Below the pieces are notes generated by a model that saw only the letters and a list, made by a program, of their open reading frames with translations, was not told the DNA's origin and searched no databases. A DNA stretch of 64,000 bases from Lactifluus volemus. Its lineage: Eukaryota; Basidiomycota; Agaricomycetes; Russulales; Russulaceae. Position numbers and translations under genes: made by a program. The stretch spans positions 1,364,001 through 1,428,000 of the forward strand of contig WTXI01000005.1 of NCBI GenBank assembly GCA_022376515.1, written 5' to 3'. Below, piece by piece: positions 35,349 through 46,988 of this stretch (positions are counted from its first letter, which is position 1; each line of letters starts with the position of its first letter).

Positions 35349-38300
35349 GCCGAATTGACCGAAAGACCTCGATTGAACCATGATATATCGGTCAGCGGTC
35401 GTTCTTCGTGTTCTACATGCTGCTCTCTTTTTACCTATCCATCCTCGCCCTCGCTCTCCTAGCGTACGCCAACAACGGGTCAGTCACAGACTATGCTCCG
35501 CTCGTCAACCAACCCTGTCCTGACGTGACCATCAACCCACTCGTACGTTCTTTCACCCCCGTGAATCAATCCCTACACCCGCGCGAAGAAGATTACGTTA
35601 ACACCCGTTTGACCACTGTCATCCCCAACGAGTGGCAAAACTGGGTCGGCGATGGTTCCGCCATTGGTTACAACCTCTCCGAATTTAAAAACACCTTGTT
35701 CCCCAGGATCGGTCTTGCTTTCAGCGGAGGTGGGGCTCGCGCTGCGCAGTATGGCGCAGGGGTTCTCTCTGCACTGGATGGGCGGAATCAGACGTCGAAG
35801 GCCGCTGGCACAGGCGGCCTCTTGCAGGTCTCATTGTATACGGCTGGACTCTCAGGTTCGTGTCACTTTCTCTCACTTTCTCTCACCCTTTGTCTTCTGT
35901 CCCTTGAAATTTCTGGTATGCCCGGGTTTTAAGGGCATGCATGTGTGCTTTTTGTGAAGCAATGAGAGTGTGTCTGACAAGTTTACCTTGGGCAATCATG
36001 CAGGAGGCTCGTGGCTCCTCGGGTCGCTTTACATGAACGATTTCCCCCCTATCAGGGAGCTCGTGCAAGGGAATGGCCACAGCTTGACAGGCTGGCTGCT
36101 TGACATCGCATTCTTCACACCAGATGGCGTCAACCTCCTTTCCAAACTGAATCAGTATTGGTTTGGGAGTATTCTCTGGAGCGTCGTTGCCAAAGGGATC
36201 ACGGGAATGTAAGTCCAGCCAACCAACCACTCACCCTCTCGATGTATGCTGAGTCCATCATACCTTCCCCAGAGATACGAGCGTGACCGACCTCTGGTCG
36301 CGCGTGATATCGTATCATTTTCTAAACCAGACGACTCGCAATAACTTCTTTACGAACAACTCGGCCCACGGCGCGGGTCAACTGTGGTCCACGGTCCCAC
36401 TTCTTCCGTCCTGGCAGCGGTATCAGTTACCATTCCCGATAATCCAAGCAAACTCGCGACCCGTCGGTTCGAATCTGACGACAGCCCTTTCACCAACTTC
36501 CGCCGTGTACGAGGTGAATCGAGTTTTTTTTCTCTCCGTCCTTCTGCCCCCTTATAGTATGTGACCTGACCCCGCTGGTTATTCAGATAACGCCCATGGA
36601 GTGGGGTTCTTGGGATCCACAGCTTTCTGCCATGATGAACATGTCCTATGCAGGCACTCATTTGACCAATGGACAACCAGACAACGACACAGCATGTGTC
36701 ACCGGATTTGACGATACGGGTTTTATGATGGGCACCAGTGCCAGCTTGTTCAACGTGAGCCCATTTATTGACGGATCAATCTTGATGGCCATCTTAGTTC
36801 ATGCGTATGACGTTAGCAACTTATCGATAGGGTCCACAATACCGTTCAAGGCATGAGTTCTAGCGTATCAAAGGCTATTTTCTCTTTACTCGACCGGCAA
36901 CTTTCCGTGCTCCGGACTCGCGCAGACGATGTAGCAAACTGGCCTAACGTACGCTGCCCGTTTCCCTCACGACAGAGAGGACGCAACTGATTTACGGTCA
37001 CAATACGATAGCCTTTCTATAACCTTGCTGGGAAAGCCAACTTCCAGGATCTACATTCCGAGTGGTTGGAGCTCATTGATGGCTCTTCGAATCAGGAGAA
37101 CCTGCCTCTAGGCCAGCTATTCGTGAAGGCGAGGAACTTGGACGTCGTGGTTGGCATAGACTCTAGCGCACAAATCCCGACGACTAATTGGCCAAAGTAA
37201 AGTTTCATTTAGTTACCATCCCTTGGTTGAAGACTGACTTCTAAATCGATCCAGTGGCAGCGCCCTTTTCTTGAATGCTGCTAGAATTACCGACTTACTA
37301 CAGTCTTCGCACCAAGTTTCCCCGCCGCTACCGGTAGCGACGCCCAGTTCATCTCCATGGGTGTGAACTGCGTCCCACTTTCTTCGGTTGCTTCCCCCTC
37401 AGAACCCCCCGGAGTATCCGATGCTGATCTGGTTCCCAGTTCACCACCGCTGAATGGCGATAAGCCTGTCATCAAGTAAGGCCTCTCTATCGTTATCATC
37501 ACTACTACATAAATCACACACACTCATCTACTCCCCAACTCCTTACAGCACGCCAACCCTCAGATTGGAGTTTTCGAAGGCGCACACGCAACTCTTCCTA
37601 GACCAGGTCTACGCCAATGCGATCGGCGGCTTCGTGTCTAACACCAACATTCCCGACCCAAACTTTGGCAGGTGCCTACAGTGCGCTGCCATCGATCGAG
37701 TGCGATACCGAATCAACCCACCTCTGGCACGCTCCGATTTTTGTACTCAGTGTTTCACGCAATACTGCTTCGACCCAAATAATCCGCCAAGCTCCTCAGA
37801 GTTACCGGGCCGGGTGCTTGCATTTGAAAACCCAGACCCGCAGGGCTTGTCTGCCCTGTCAAGTTCCTGTCGCGGGGCAAGGTGGGACTCATCGTTGGCT
37901 TCCTCGTCGCGGCTCTTGTGATTGCTGCCATTTGCACCTTCTTGTGCGTCTTTCTCTCCTAACCTTTGAATTTCTGACGCCATGCCACGCCACGCTTCGC
38001 TTTGCTTTGTAGAATATTGAGAAAGCGTCGTCAGTCTCACGCAGCCAATTACAAAAAGTTGATGGGGCCCCGCGATGAAAGTGAGCTGCCGTTCATGCGG
38101 CACGATTTGCACAGAGAAAGTGGAACTTCAACACTGTCGTACGGGTTGGGACACTTAGACTGGCAGGTCATGCCGTACGTGCCCGAAGAACATCGAGAGC
38201 TTGATCCAGCTCCAGAAGGGAAGCCGCCTACAACGACATAGTCGCGGGATAGGAACACGGGGATTAGCAGTCTCGAGGCGGGATAGAACTGGCGGTGTCA

Positions 38301-38585
38301 CACACCATGGCTGTTATCATAGATAATCATTGTATGTGCTTTCTTCATGGATAACTTGGAGCTTCAAGTTACCCTTGGGTTCTCTCACTCCATTATTATG
38401 AAACTTGGACAATACTGTGTTTTTAAATTACTAAACTCTTTGTATTATACATACCTCACGATGAACACTGATGAATCGTTCTTGCACGATTTATACCTAC
38501 TGAAGACACTATGGCAGAGTATGGAATTTGGTATGTACAAAGACATTTCTGTCACCTGTGTACCATGCGCCCTCGCACATGCAAG
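35349..38585 (+). repeat. Segmental duplication, copy 2 (phospholipase B unit)
   Basis: Near-identical to 13581-16830 in the same orientation, about 21.8 kb away. The similarity includes introns and both flanks. Confidence 0.88.
35417..38241 (+). CDS. Phospholipase B / lysophospholipase, membrane-anchored, PLB-2
   Basis: Same architecture as PLB-1 with an intact N-terminal half: signal peptide (MLLSFYLSILALALLAYANNG), DYAPLVNQPCPDVTINPLVR, LAFSGGGARAAQYGAG, SLYTAGLSG/GSWLLGSLYM, and the aspartate region LIDGSSNQENLPLGQ. Near the C-terminus are CLQCAAIDRVRYR, CTQCFTQYCFDPN, the TM helix (LIVGFLVAALVIAAICTFL after frame correction) and RKRRQ. In 37335-37440 (four places) and near 37866 it lacks single bases that PLB-1 has, so the two copies are broken in different places and each can be corrected from the other. 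Residue changes against PLB-1 are scattered (for example GIETSVDL versus GIDSSAQI), consistent with two real genes rather than an assembly repeat. Confidence 0.87.
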
Positions 38586-38694
38586 ATGCTAGTGACTTTG
38601 AGGTGATGTTGGGTCGCTCAGGGTGCGCGGTTTGGAGGGAAGGGAGATCCAGTGGTCATACAGCGGGGAAGAAGGGATCAGGCGAATAATGATA
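38586..38694. other. Short spacer after the duplicated unit
   Basis: No feature seen. Confidence 0.4.
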
Positions 38695-39152
38695 TCATAG
38701 AACTGTTTGCAGAGACTTGACTGAGGTGCCACCACCCCCAACGTGTGGTTCGGGTCTCGTGAGGTTTCGATCCGATCGTAATATAAGGGGTATCCGCGGA
38801 CCGCAAACGTCGGCCGCTGCAGTAACGGTAATCGTTAGAGCATGTAAACTGGAAAGGAATTAAAAAAAAAACTCATATAAATATGGAGTGCCAGAGAAAA
38901 CATACCAGAAATTGTCCATACCTGTGAGACAACAAATCGGTCTGTCGCAGGATACGACTCTGCTCCAAACTCCGAGAAGGCGGCGGCGCCGAAACTCCAG
39001 AGGCAGATACCGTGACTGACCACGTGCCATTCAAGACACGACCAAAACAGACAAATTACAAGTACACCGCTGATAAAACTAATCTTCTCGGTACAGACGT
39101 ACAGCATGGGTGCAAGCCTGAGCAACCGCATTGGGACCTCGTGACCAACCAC
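38695..39152 (-). CDS. Possible small membrane protein (DUF6534-like tail)
   Basis: Exon 1 carries KISFISGVLVICLFWSCLEW and SEFGAESYPATDRFVVSQ, then GTATGG as a donor. After a C/T-rich acceptor near 38845, exon 2 reads LHALTITVTAAADVC. Two hydrophobic segments separated by a polar loop, the second with AAAD, recall the fungal DUF6534 membrane family, but only the C-terminal part would be present. It could be a remnant. Confidence 0.3.
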
Positions 39153-40274
39153 GGTAATTACTTATTGATCGATCTCTGAGCTCTCTGAGAAACTCCTACA
39201 ACACCCGGAAGTCATAATGTCCGGTTTCAGTTTCATTTTCCCATGATGCCGCAGCAGGCGACACAATGTCCGAGGGCGCCGCCGCTACGGTTCAGATAAC
39301 CCAAGGCGCCTTTTTGTTCCTCATTTAAAGTTCCATTTCTTTTCGCAATCACAATCAATCAAGCATCAAGCATCCACTAGTAAACGTACGCCCGAAGGCC
39401 CGCAGGTGAGTTCGAGAGTAGAATATGGGTGTAGTTGCGCGTGTGTAAGCTCGGACTATTCCGAGTCGGACATGAGGCTTGGCTGTGACTCTACACCGAG
39501 CCCGAGGCGTAAAGATAGGCCGGAATGTGGCATACACCGTGGTTACAAGGCCAACTGTACAGCTCGCCTTACACTGGCTTTCCCTTGGACTAACTATCTT
39601 TTTGCACACGCTGCCGTCTGCAATTCTTCAGCTCTTGCCAGAATGTTTTTATAATAAAAAAAGGTTCTCTTCCTCTCTTTCTCCTAACCTCAGGCTCCGA
39701 GTCGGGTAGAAGCAGGTCTGTTTTCGTCTCAGGTTCCCCTAAAGATCGCCTTGGCCTTCTGGTTAACTTCTCCATATACAGTACTTTCCGCAATCATATT
39801 CCCTCTCCGAACGAAAAAAAATGCGCATTAGCCCCTCTCCATCTAAAAACTTGCCAGAGAATGTCTTCCGAGTCCTGGGTTGGATTGGGCGTGCGATATT
39901 TTCATGGGACTTGCCTAGGAGGCTACACGGCCTGTGTGTAGGCTCGGATAGGCTCGGATAGCTCCGGGTAGCTCCGGGTAGGCCTAGGCGACCCTATGTG
40001 TCCGCCAGCTTACTGTGATAACTCATTCGTTGACGTCTCGCTATTATAATAACTGATCTATACGTGTATCCATACCCTGCTCCGCTATTACCTGTCTGCT
40101 CTCGCCGTGAATGGCTTGGCAAATGCCAAGAACTGCAACGGGTCAATTAAGTACAAAGCTATGTCCTGACGGATAACTAACCGACTGCTTTCACGTCAAG
40201 TAAGCCTTGAATACACGTGAGGCACAGACAACGACAGGAATTGTTTTAAAAAAAATCGTAGTATACAACTGATT
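39153..40274. other. Intergenic, no gene seen
   Basis: Small overlapping frames only. Holds the 10-bp tandem repeat at 39941-39980. Confidence 0.5.
39941..39980. repeat. Two 10-bp units, each doubled
   Basis: GGCTCGGATA twice, then GCTCCGGGTA twice, directly adjoining. Confidence 0.85.
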
Positions 40275-43200
40275 CTATCGAGATCTATTGTGTTTATGTA
40301 CTGTAACCCAATTTGGTCCATGCACAAACTTCGAGAAATCAAGCCGAGTGTCATGTCCGCCTGCGATCCAGACTGTGCTAGGTCTATGAAGCCATGTCCT
40401 GTGAAGCTCAGGAATCCATAAAAGAAGTTCTTTTTCTTCTCCATATATCCAACCATCACTGTTGATCAGGGATTGGTCCGTAAAATAAATCTTCTCGATA
40501 TTTTTCGACTCGACCTGAATTGCAGGATCGCCCAGGGCTGGGGCAGTGTTTTGCCCGCCTGGTGAGAATGCGTTACTAGTAAACGAGCCCGCTACAACCT
40601 GTCCTTTTGCGCTATTCCACATCCAAATTGTGTGATCGTATGAGGCCGACACGATGCGCCGTCCGTCCGGCGAGAATGCAACAGAGCTGACCGACCTGGT
40701 GTGTCCAGTAAATGGGCCAGCTGTGACTTGTCCTGTTGCGGCATCCCACATGCGAATCGTGCAATCACTCGAGGCCGATGCAATGCACCGCCCGTCAGGT
40801 GAGAATGCAACAGATGTGACCGACTTTGTGTGTCCAGTAAATGGGGCCCCTACGGTCTGTCCTGTTGCGGAATCCCACACGCGAATCGTGCGATCCTCCG
40901 AACCGGATGCTATGCGCTGTCCGTCTGGCGAGAATGCAACAGATCTGACCGAATCGAGGTGTCCTGTAAATGGATCCGCTACGACCTCTCCTGTTACGGC
41001 ATCCCACACGCGAATCGTGTGATCGTTCGAGGCCGACGCAATGTGCCGTCCGTCCGGCGAGAATGCCACAGAGTTGACCTGATCAGTGTGTCCAGCAAAT
41101 GAGCCCACTACGACCTCTCCCGTTGCAGCATCCCACACGCAAATCATGCCATCGTCCGAGGTTGACACAATGCGCTGTCCGTCCGGCGAGAATGCAACAC
41201 ACCGGACCCAATTAGTGTGTCCAGTAAATGGGTCCACGACGACTTGTCCTGTTGCGGCATTCCACACGCGAATTGTGCAATCGGACGAGGTTGATGCGAT
41301 GCGCTGTCCGTCCGGTGAGAATACAACCGATAAGACCCACATAGTGTGTCCAATAAACGGGTCCGCCACAACTTGTCCTGTTGCAGCATCCCACAAGCGA
41401 ATCGTGTGATCGTCCGAGGCCGATGCAATGCGCCGCCCGTCTGGCGAGAATGCTACAGAGTTAATTTCATTCAAGTCCTCGTGTCCAGTAAACGGGCCCG
41501 CTACAACTTGACCCGTTGCGGCACCCCACACGCGAATCGTGTGATCGTCCGAGGCCGATGCAATGCGCTGCCCGTCTGGCGAGAATGCAACAGATCTGAC
41601 CCAATTTGTGTGTCCAGTGAATGGGGCCGCTACGACCTGTCCTGTTGCAGCATCACACATGCGAATCGTGTGATCGTCTGAGGCTGATGCAATGCATTGC
41701 CCGTCAGGCGAGAATGTAACAGATCTGGCCCAATCTGCGTGTCCAGCAAACGGGCCCGCTACGACTTGTCCTGTGGCGGCATCCCACACGCGAATCGTGT
41801 GATCGGCTGAGGCCGATGCGATGTGCTGTCCGTCTGGCGAGAATGCAACAGATTTGATCGACGCGGTGTGCCCAGTAAATGGGCCAGCTACGACATGTCC
41901 TGTTGCGGCATCCCACACGCGAATCGTGCCATCGTCCGAGGCCGACGCAATGCACTGTCCATCCGGCGAGAATGCTACAGAGTTGACCGACTTGGTGTGT
42001 CCTGTAAATGGGTCCGCTACGACATGTCCTGTTGCGGCATCCCACACCCGAATCGTGCCATCGTCCGAGGCCGACGCAATGCACTGTCCGTCCGGCGAGA
42101 ATGCCACAGAGTTGACCGGATTGGTGTGTCCAGTAAATGGACCCGCTACGACCTGTCCTGTTGCAGAATCCCACATACGAATCGTGAGATCGGACGAGGC
42201 CGATGCGATGTGCTGTCCGTCCGGCGAGAATGCAACAGATCTGACCGAATCTGTGTGTCCAGTAAACGGGCCCGCTACGACCTCTCCTGTTGTGGCATTC
42301 CACACACGAATCGTGCAATCGACCGAGGTCGATGCAATGCGCTGCCCGTCCGGCGAGAATGCAACAGAAAGGACCACTTCTTCGTGCCCGGAATCGTCAT
42401 TTCCAATGCTGGCCAATGAGGTAACTGTCCACGTTCCAAGGTCAATGTCTGAGGAAAGTCGTGAATGTATTGATTGAGGATGCGGGAAGAGCTTGGTGCG
42501 AAAGGGAGGGCAGAGATATAAATATGCGGAGCACTCCTTGCCATGGCCATTCCGAAATACCGCACAAACGAGGATGCATCATTCACCAATGCCAACAAAT
42601 TCTTCACCTCCGTTTGCGAAAGCTATTGCGATTTTACGCAGAGGTTACTACATGTCATATTGAATTATGAGGTGCACCTACCTCTCGCTGTAACCATATC
42701 AACAGAGATGACAGTGCTGGTGAAGCAAGGCCGACACAGCTCTTGATGCTGAGCACTTCCAGCCAAAACAGAAACTTTGTCTCGAAGAGCGATTGAAGCT
42801 TCGTAAAGACTTTATGATCAAAAACGAGATGTTTTAAATGATGGTCCCAGTAAACACAGGCATAAGATAGAGCAGGTGGGATGTGTTCGGCAATTCGAGA
42901 TTCCAAGTCTGGGACGTCGCTGTTGGCCAGATATGACGATTCGAGGTTGCAGATGTTAAATTTGAGTTCATCGAGCATTAAACCAAGACAGGAATGTGCC
43001 AACTGATGTGCGCATCGGCGAGATCGACGTAAAACACATTGCTCGTCTTATTGGTCAGAAAGTCACGGAATGAAGTATGGAGGGGAACGATAGGGCGCTT
43101 TTGCTCCGATGAAGTGACGTTACTCAGCAGCGAGCCGAGATGACGGAGAATTTTAGGAACCCGATCGGAATCCTCGGGTTCAACAATTGGTGCATGCCGT

Positions 43201-45843
43201 CGCAGAGCAATCAGGGTGTGCATGGAGAGGGGTTCGCTTGCAGCAAAAAGTTGTCCCATGACGGACCGAAATAGAACTTGTGCTTCATCTGACTTGAAGT
43301 ATTCCTTCAGAACTTCTTCGTACAAGTTGTCCAACAGACCCTCTCCATGGCGACCTCGAGAGTGTGCCAACAGGCGCCGTACGCACTCGCTGTTGCTTAA
43401 ACCAAGGCTACCGGTGCCATTTATGAATCCGGATGCAACGGCTGCCCACTGAAACAACCCCTCTGCTGCCTTCGCCAATTTGCCACCATAGGCCTCGAAG
43501 ACGTCCTCGGGGAGTTCGTTCTGAAGATACACGCCAATATCTTGCTCCGTATTGGAGCCAGTCGGGCATCGTCGATGTAGAGGGTGCGGACGGACCGCGC
43601 GTTGGCGAACGCAGGTTCGATACCATCATCCGGCCTCGATGTGATGAGTATCCGGAAGTTTGGAGGGAGGTCGATGAGACGTTGAGCAAGAAACGTGTGG
43701 AGTCCGTTCTTGCCGATTGCGACGCCACTCTCATCCAATGCATCGATCACAATGAGAATTGGACCACCACCGAGTTGTAGGGTCTTGATGGTTCAAGAAG
43801 GAGCCGTTCAAAAAGTCTACGATAGTCTCGGGTGCTACGAAGAGACGAATTGCCGTAACAACCCTCCCGAGAGCGAGTTTGAACGAAGGATAACGGTCAG
43901 AGAGATCGCGGGCAAGCGTTGTGAAGAGATGATAAGCTTCGTCTTTGGTTTGTTCCTTCCGCCGAAAAGCGGCATAAGAGCCAAGACATATGTTGTCGAA
44001 GTGATATGCAACCTCATGTGCAATCGAGGACTTTCCAGTGCCCGCTTGGCCGAGGAGAACGAGGCCACGATCAGATTCAGGATTCTCCACCCACTCGATG
44101 ATGTGGCCCAAAAAATCTTGACGCGTGCCTGGATGACAGCCTTTCTTATCGTTGAATCGCCAGCCTCCATAAATGGCGTTTCACCGATTATCGCACTTAT
44201 TTCTGCGCTCGCTTTGTCAGATCGACGATCGTGTAACTCTCAGAATTACGCACCAGTTTCCAATGCCTGGCTCGACTTCTCCGTTAGCTGTGTTCTCACG
44301 TCGTCACGTATTTGAAGGACAGCAGCCCCAGTGATGACATTAGCATGTGTGAGGAAATTTTCTCGTAATCGGATGAGGGTGGTGCGGTAGTTTTCAACTT
44401 TTGCATCACATTTGCCGCCGATATTCTTTAAAGTCCGCTTTCCTGAAATCACATATTAACAATGAAGAATAACGGAGATCAAGACGACGTACCGACTTGC
44501 ACATCCTTCGCATACGATTCGATAAATTCGGCACATTCGGAGACGCACTGCAGCATCTCATCGAGAATTTTGCCTGCGTAGATGCCGGGTGGATGTTCCT
44601 CAAAACGTCCGCCACTTTTGTAAATCAAATCATCCCTATCGCCTGAAGCAGTGTTCTGACGTTGTCATCACGCTGAAACTGGTGGAGCAAAGTCTAGCGG
44701 AGAGGCGGAAAAAAGTAATTGAAAATGTTCTTTTTCATCCTACAAGGCAAGGAAACGCACTTCAGGGACCTTTGAGAGCAACTTCCAAGGTAGGTTGGAA
44801 TGGGGGTTAGCTAAGAGTAAAAACTAACTTAGCGAAGCAAGGCAAAAACAATATTGGGCATACTTCTGCGATCGGACCGACAGTGTCCATCACGAGTTGA
44901 TAACGCCAACGGTACTCTCCCATGATTTGATCATATCCATAGCTTCACCAGCATGATCGAGGTACGTGACATCTCGGCCTGGCTGTCCGCCACTGGTCCC
45001 ATAGGCGTACCGCTCTCGGTGGGAGGAGCAACTGTCCGGGATAAAGGGGGCAGAGGGGTGGTGACTTCCATGGGTTGCATGGTTTCATTGTTAGCTTGAA
45101 CAGCAGGATGCGCAGCACCTCCTTCAGCGACAGGATTGTCCTGCTCGGCCATTCCGGGATTGGGGTTGTTGGCTGCCCCAATCACAGACGAAATCGCGTT
45201 TGTTGATATGGCATCGTTAAGTAGGGTGTAGTCGGCTCCGCTGAACCTCCAGCATGTCCATCAGCACCGCCGAAAATGATAACACGCTCTACATATAGAT
45301 TGCTCAGCCAACGGATGTATAAGAATAAAAAAAAACGAACCGCATTGGGATTCACAGACAATTTCCTGTCTCCCTACAAGGAGGTCCTTCCGGATAGTCC
45401 TTTTCGCATAAAGCGATACTGTTATACGGGACAGCGGTTGTACAGCACTAGTAGATTGAGTTATAAATAGAATAAAAAATATAACATTTCCTACAATGTG
45501 TCAACATTCTCGTTCCATTCCACACGATTCCCCACGCTCTGCACAGACTGTGTTTGCCAGGCTCTCGTCCCGTCGGTCACAGTAGCATAGAATCTTCTTC
45601 TCCTAGGAGTGGGAAGATTGTGCGCTCTGAGGACTGAGAAGGGAAAGCTATTTAGTACTAGCCAAAGCACGGTCATAAAGATACATACCGGTTATCTGGG
45701 GTGAGACCGAGTTCAATTGCGTTTCTCTGACCTGGGTGCGGCCGATGTCCGTGTTCCGGAGACTTGAGAACCTGAGCTGTGGTAACGGTCAACAGCGGGG
45801 AATATCGGGAGTGAGAGGCTTTGGCATACAAGTTTGGGATCAT
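40275..45843 (-). CDS. C2-NACHT-WD40 NLR-like protein, NLR-2
   Basis: STAND-type NTPase; in fungi such proteins act in non-self recognition and cell death. From 5': MIPNLYAKASHSRYSPLLTV (45843), C2-like start VLRAHNLPTPRRRRFYATV (45650-45490), Pro-rich linker (45185-44940), helical linker (EMLQCVSECAEFIESYAKDV; GKCDAKVENYRTTLIRLREN), then NACHT with KKGCHPGTRQDFLGHIIEW, P-loop LLGQAGTGKSSIAHE (about 44050), Walker B LIVIDALDESG (43745) and ILITSRPDDG. Next are EDVFEAYGGKLAKAAEGLFQ and helical repeats. Fourteen WD40 blades of about 43 residues (42390-40560) precede a degenerate fifteenth and a tail ending WVTVHKHNRSR. Five one-base shifts (about 43850, 43770, 43560, 42985, 42385) break the frame, all in one direction. 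An intron at about 42600-42670 is clear. Confidence 0.85.
40560..42390 (-). repeat. WD40 blade array, 129-bp period
   Basis: Fourteen consecutive units of about 43 codons. Framework positions are almost invariant (SVAFSPDGQ, IASASDD, TIRVWDAATGQVV, PFTGH). Variation is concentrated just after GH (DS, NP, KS, AS, DW, NW, MW, DQ), at the residue before SVAF, and at the residue after the SxD step (G, H, C, L, R). Confidence 0.92.
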
Positions 45844-46069
45844 CTGAGTGAGTTTTTAGCTATCGAGGTGGTTGAGATAAAGGAAAGAAAGCCGCGGGGG
45901 AGGTGTTGAGAGGTTGAGCCTTGAGGCAACCTCGTGTCACGCATGTCCCCGGTTTGTGTGGAGCGGAGCCCGAACCCTATTAGATGTCCTTGCGCCCACG
46001 GAACAATTGCCATGGGTTAGGTATATGCCCCGCTCCAGTCGTTAATTAGCCATGGACGTGACAAGACTC

Positions 46070-46650
46070 TGCACATCTTCATGCCCAAGAGCTAAGCCCT
46101 GCACTGGCACCCGCGTGAACCAGCGTACGTCAACATCCGTCTGACCACTCGACCGGTGGAAGACCTTGGCCAGAGATGGCTCTGCCATCGGTTTCTTTTA
46201 GCAGTGGCGATAGGTATCGCTCTGCGCAGTACGACGTCGGGATGTTCTCTACACTAAAATACGAAATCAGTCAGTCAAGATAGTGGGCACGGGCTGGCGG
46301 TTTCAGCCTAATTAACCCGTCGAGCTCTCCGCAGGTGGGCGCGTCTGTCCTGACCTACATCCTGTCACGGAGCCAGATGAGAATCATCCCTGGTTTCATC
46401 AGCGCGGCGCTTGTGCTTTGCACCATGTTGTCGGTTCTTGTGCGTCTCCCCCTCCTTCACCAGACTCACCTTTAATCTTCGATTTTAGACGTGACTCTGC
46501 GCAGACCTTTTTTTGCACTATTACATGAGAGATCGTCATCAGGCGCACAGTAGGTACCAAAACATTGTGGATCTCTATCATGCAGCGAGCCGGAGCTGCC
46601 GTTCGTTCTACACAAGATGCAGCGCGGCTGTGAAACACAAGTATGGGGCT
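46070..46650 (+). pseudogene. Phospholipase B relic, PLB-3
   Basis: The first part (46080-46270) matches the PLB N-terminal region at nucleotide level: CACCCGCGTGAA, GTCAACATCCGTCTGACCAC, GCGCAGTACG...GGGATGTTCTCT. A large deletion then joins to the C-terminal region: ASVLTYILSRSQMRIIPGFI in place of SALSSFLSRGKVGLIVGFL, the intron, and RDRHQAHSRYQNIVDLYHA in place of RRKRRQSRTAEYQEVVGLHD. Plus strand, just upstream of NLR-2. Clearly non-functional. Confidence 0.7.
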
Positions 46651-46988
46651 AGGACACGCTGTACTTTGTACTACCTCGAAAGAACATCGGTGGCGAGATT
46701 TGGCTCTGGCGAGGGTAAGAAGCTACAAAGTGCGAAAAGAGCTCCACGGCCATGCGATACCGCTTTATCTTCGTTCACCTTTCCTGTATATCATCAATCC
46801 GTGAGCCTAGTTGAGTAAGGCGAGTCTCACTCTGTGATCCAATTCTCGATGATTATATTACTGTATATATAAAAGGGGGGCTACTTTCTAGGATGTGGAA
46901 GAGTGTTTATCGCGGGGGTGACCTTTGGTTACACAAAGGGGAACGGGTTCATGGTGGCGCAATTATCGTTCGAGTAACTTGGTAGATA
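46651..46988. other. Intergenic, no gene seen
   Basis: Contains a TATATATAAAAG stretch near 46864. No coding pattern. Confidence 0.4.

Noticed and set aside
36460..36490. GGTTCGAATC, a tRNA T-loop-like string (also near 14715)
   Set aside because: It lies within the PLB coding exon (PVGSNLT) and has no tRNA stems around it.
40654..42477. Plus-strand frames with repeated CPSGENAT and CPVNG motifs opposite the WD40 array
   Set aside because: The repeats only reflect the 129-bp period of the minus-strand WD40 blades read in antisense.
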